DNA of 5,236 nt, taken from assembly GCA_021779415.1 (NCBI GenBank), contig JAJYAS010000299.1, positions 1-5,236 on the forward strand. Direction: 5' to 3'. Position 1 is the first letter of the stretch, and the number at the start of each line of letters is the position of its first letter. The position numbers and the translations under genes are program-made. Under the pieces are notes generated by a model, which was given only the letters and a program-made list of their open reading frames with translations, ran no database searches and was not told the origin of the DNA. Positions 4,610 to 5,236 of the stretch are shown piece by piece. The stretch is from Bacillota bacterium. GTDB taxonomy: Bacteria; Bacillota_B; Desulfitobacteriia; Desulfitobacteriales; Desulfitobacteriaceae.

Positions 4610-5236
4610 GTGTCGAAAAAGAAGAAAATTACATATGCTTTTTGGCTTAAAGTATTAAGTGCCATACTACTTATGGTTTCAATCGCAGGTTTACTAGGTG
4701 CTTTTGGTTTTGCGATTGGAAAACAAGTGCATTCCTTATTTACAGTCATGATGGGAAGTTTGACTTGGGCAGGCCCTTTGATTTGTTTTGTCGCGGCAAT
4801 TATGCTCTGGATTTTTTCAGAGACATTAACTTCCGTGGGGTCTAACACTTCCAAAGAAAAACTTTCTTCAGCCGGCAGTTCAAAAGAGCCCAAGCACAGA
4901 ATGATTCAGAGTGTGGGTAGGTCTGCCCAAACTCAACAAACTAAGGGTATCGATTTGCCAGCGGGGAAATTAGTCAGTTTGAAGGGGTTTAATCAATATT
5001 TTTCATCCCCTGAATGGGTAGAACTGAAGGATGTGGATCCCCAGAAAGCAGAGGAAATGGAGGAATACGGCAAGGACTTTCCTTCATATTTTGGAACAGG
5101 TGAGTCAATTTTCCCGAAGGGACCCTCTAAAATGAAAAGCTTAAAGGGGCTTGATGATTATTTCGAGGAAGTAGACCTTGAGGAACGGTCGGGACGATCA
5201 ACCCAACTCGGTGGTTATATTGCAAAGGGATTGGAA
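4610..5236 (+). CDS. Two-TM membrane protein of unknown family, partial (runs off right edge)
   Basis: An open frame of 209 codons starts at GTG 4610 and has no stop before the window ends. GGAGGTGG (4596-4603) ends six bases before the start, and a consensus promoter lies upstream. The N-terminus is lysine-rich (SKKKK), followed by membrane helices at about residues 9-36 and 43-69. By the positive-inside rule both ends should be cytoplasmic. A low-complexity linker rich in Ser, Lys and Gln spans about 72-112. Two copies of a short motif follow: SLKGFNQYF (123-131) and SLKGLDDYF (177-185), each trailed by acidic residues. I do not recognise the family. The N-terminal hairpin loosely recalls the membrane anchor of FtsK/SpoIIIE-type proteins, but nothing seen here proves that. 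The full length and any downstream domain lie outside the window. Confidence 0.8.
   Translation, partial: MSKKKKITYAFWLKVLSAILLMVSIAGLLGAFGFAIGKQVHSLFTVMMGSLTWAGPLICFVAAIMLWIFSETLTSVGSNTSKEKLSSAGSSKEPKHRMIQSVGRSAQTQQTKGIDLPAGKLVSLKGFNQYFSSPEWVELKDVDPQKAEEMEEYGKDFPSYFGTGESIFPKGPSKMKSLKGLDDYFEEVDLEERSGRSTQLGGYIAKGLE

Noticed and set aside
4573..4893. Minus-strand 106-codon frame near the right edge
   Set aside because: It lies opposite the two-TM gene, which has a consensus promoter, a strong ribosome site and a plausible membrane topology; the minus frame has none of these.

Overview
The window looks like an ordinary chromosomal stretch from a low-to-mid GC, Gram-positive, anaerobic-type bacterium of the Clostridia. 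A Desulfosporosinus/Desulfitobacterium-like Peptococcaceae is my best guess, but this is inference from codon use, strong GGAGG ribosome sites, TTG/GTG starts and the gene families present; no marker gene proves it. I see no mobile element, CRISPR array, rRNA or tRNA.

Layout. On the minus strand at the left edge (6-140) is a 44-residue zinc-ribbon microprotein. It is separated by a roughly 290-base divergent intergenic region from a plus-strand series. That series holds a PHP-domain phosphoesterase of the YciV/TrpH type (435-1265), a two-TM potassium channel with a cytoplasmic RCK regulator (1353-2360) and a cytoplasmic protein made of four tandem BON domains (2452-3339). It is closed by a strong rho-independent terminator (3361-3398). 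A separate unit follows with its own extended -10 promoter and operator-like palindrome: a DUF457/YfhP-type membrane metal-dependent hydrolase (3543-4499), with a terminator at 4507-4540. Fused to that terminator is a near-consensus sigma-A promoter that drives a two-TM protein of unknown family (4610 to beyond the right edge).

How the genes may work together. The channel and the four-BON protein are neighbours on one strand with no terminator between them. E. coli Kbp, a BON protein, binds potassium, so a link to K+ homeostasis is a reasonable but unproven idea. The PHP gene may be co-transcribed with the channel, although a stable hairpin sits between them.

Points of interest. Translation starts were re-read from ribosome-site spacing and conserved N-termini. 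The hydrolase appears to start at a rare CTG. The channel gene carries a well-formed internal ribosome site and ATG exactly at the head of its RCK domain, the arrangement known from the archaeal channel MthK. The right-edge protein has a repeated SLKG(F/L)xxYF motif. I do not see clear evidence of a wholly new multi-gene system; the findings are local and testable.
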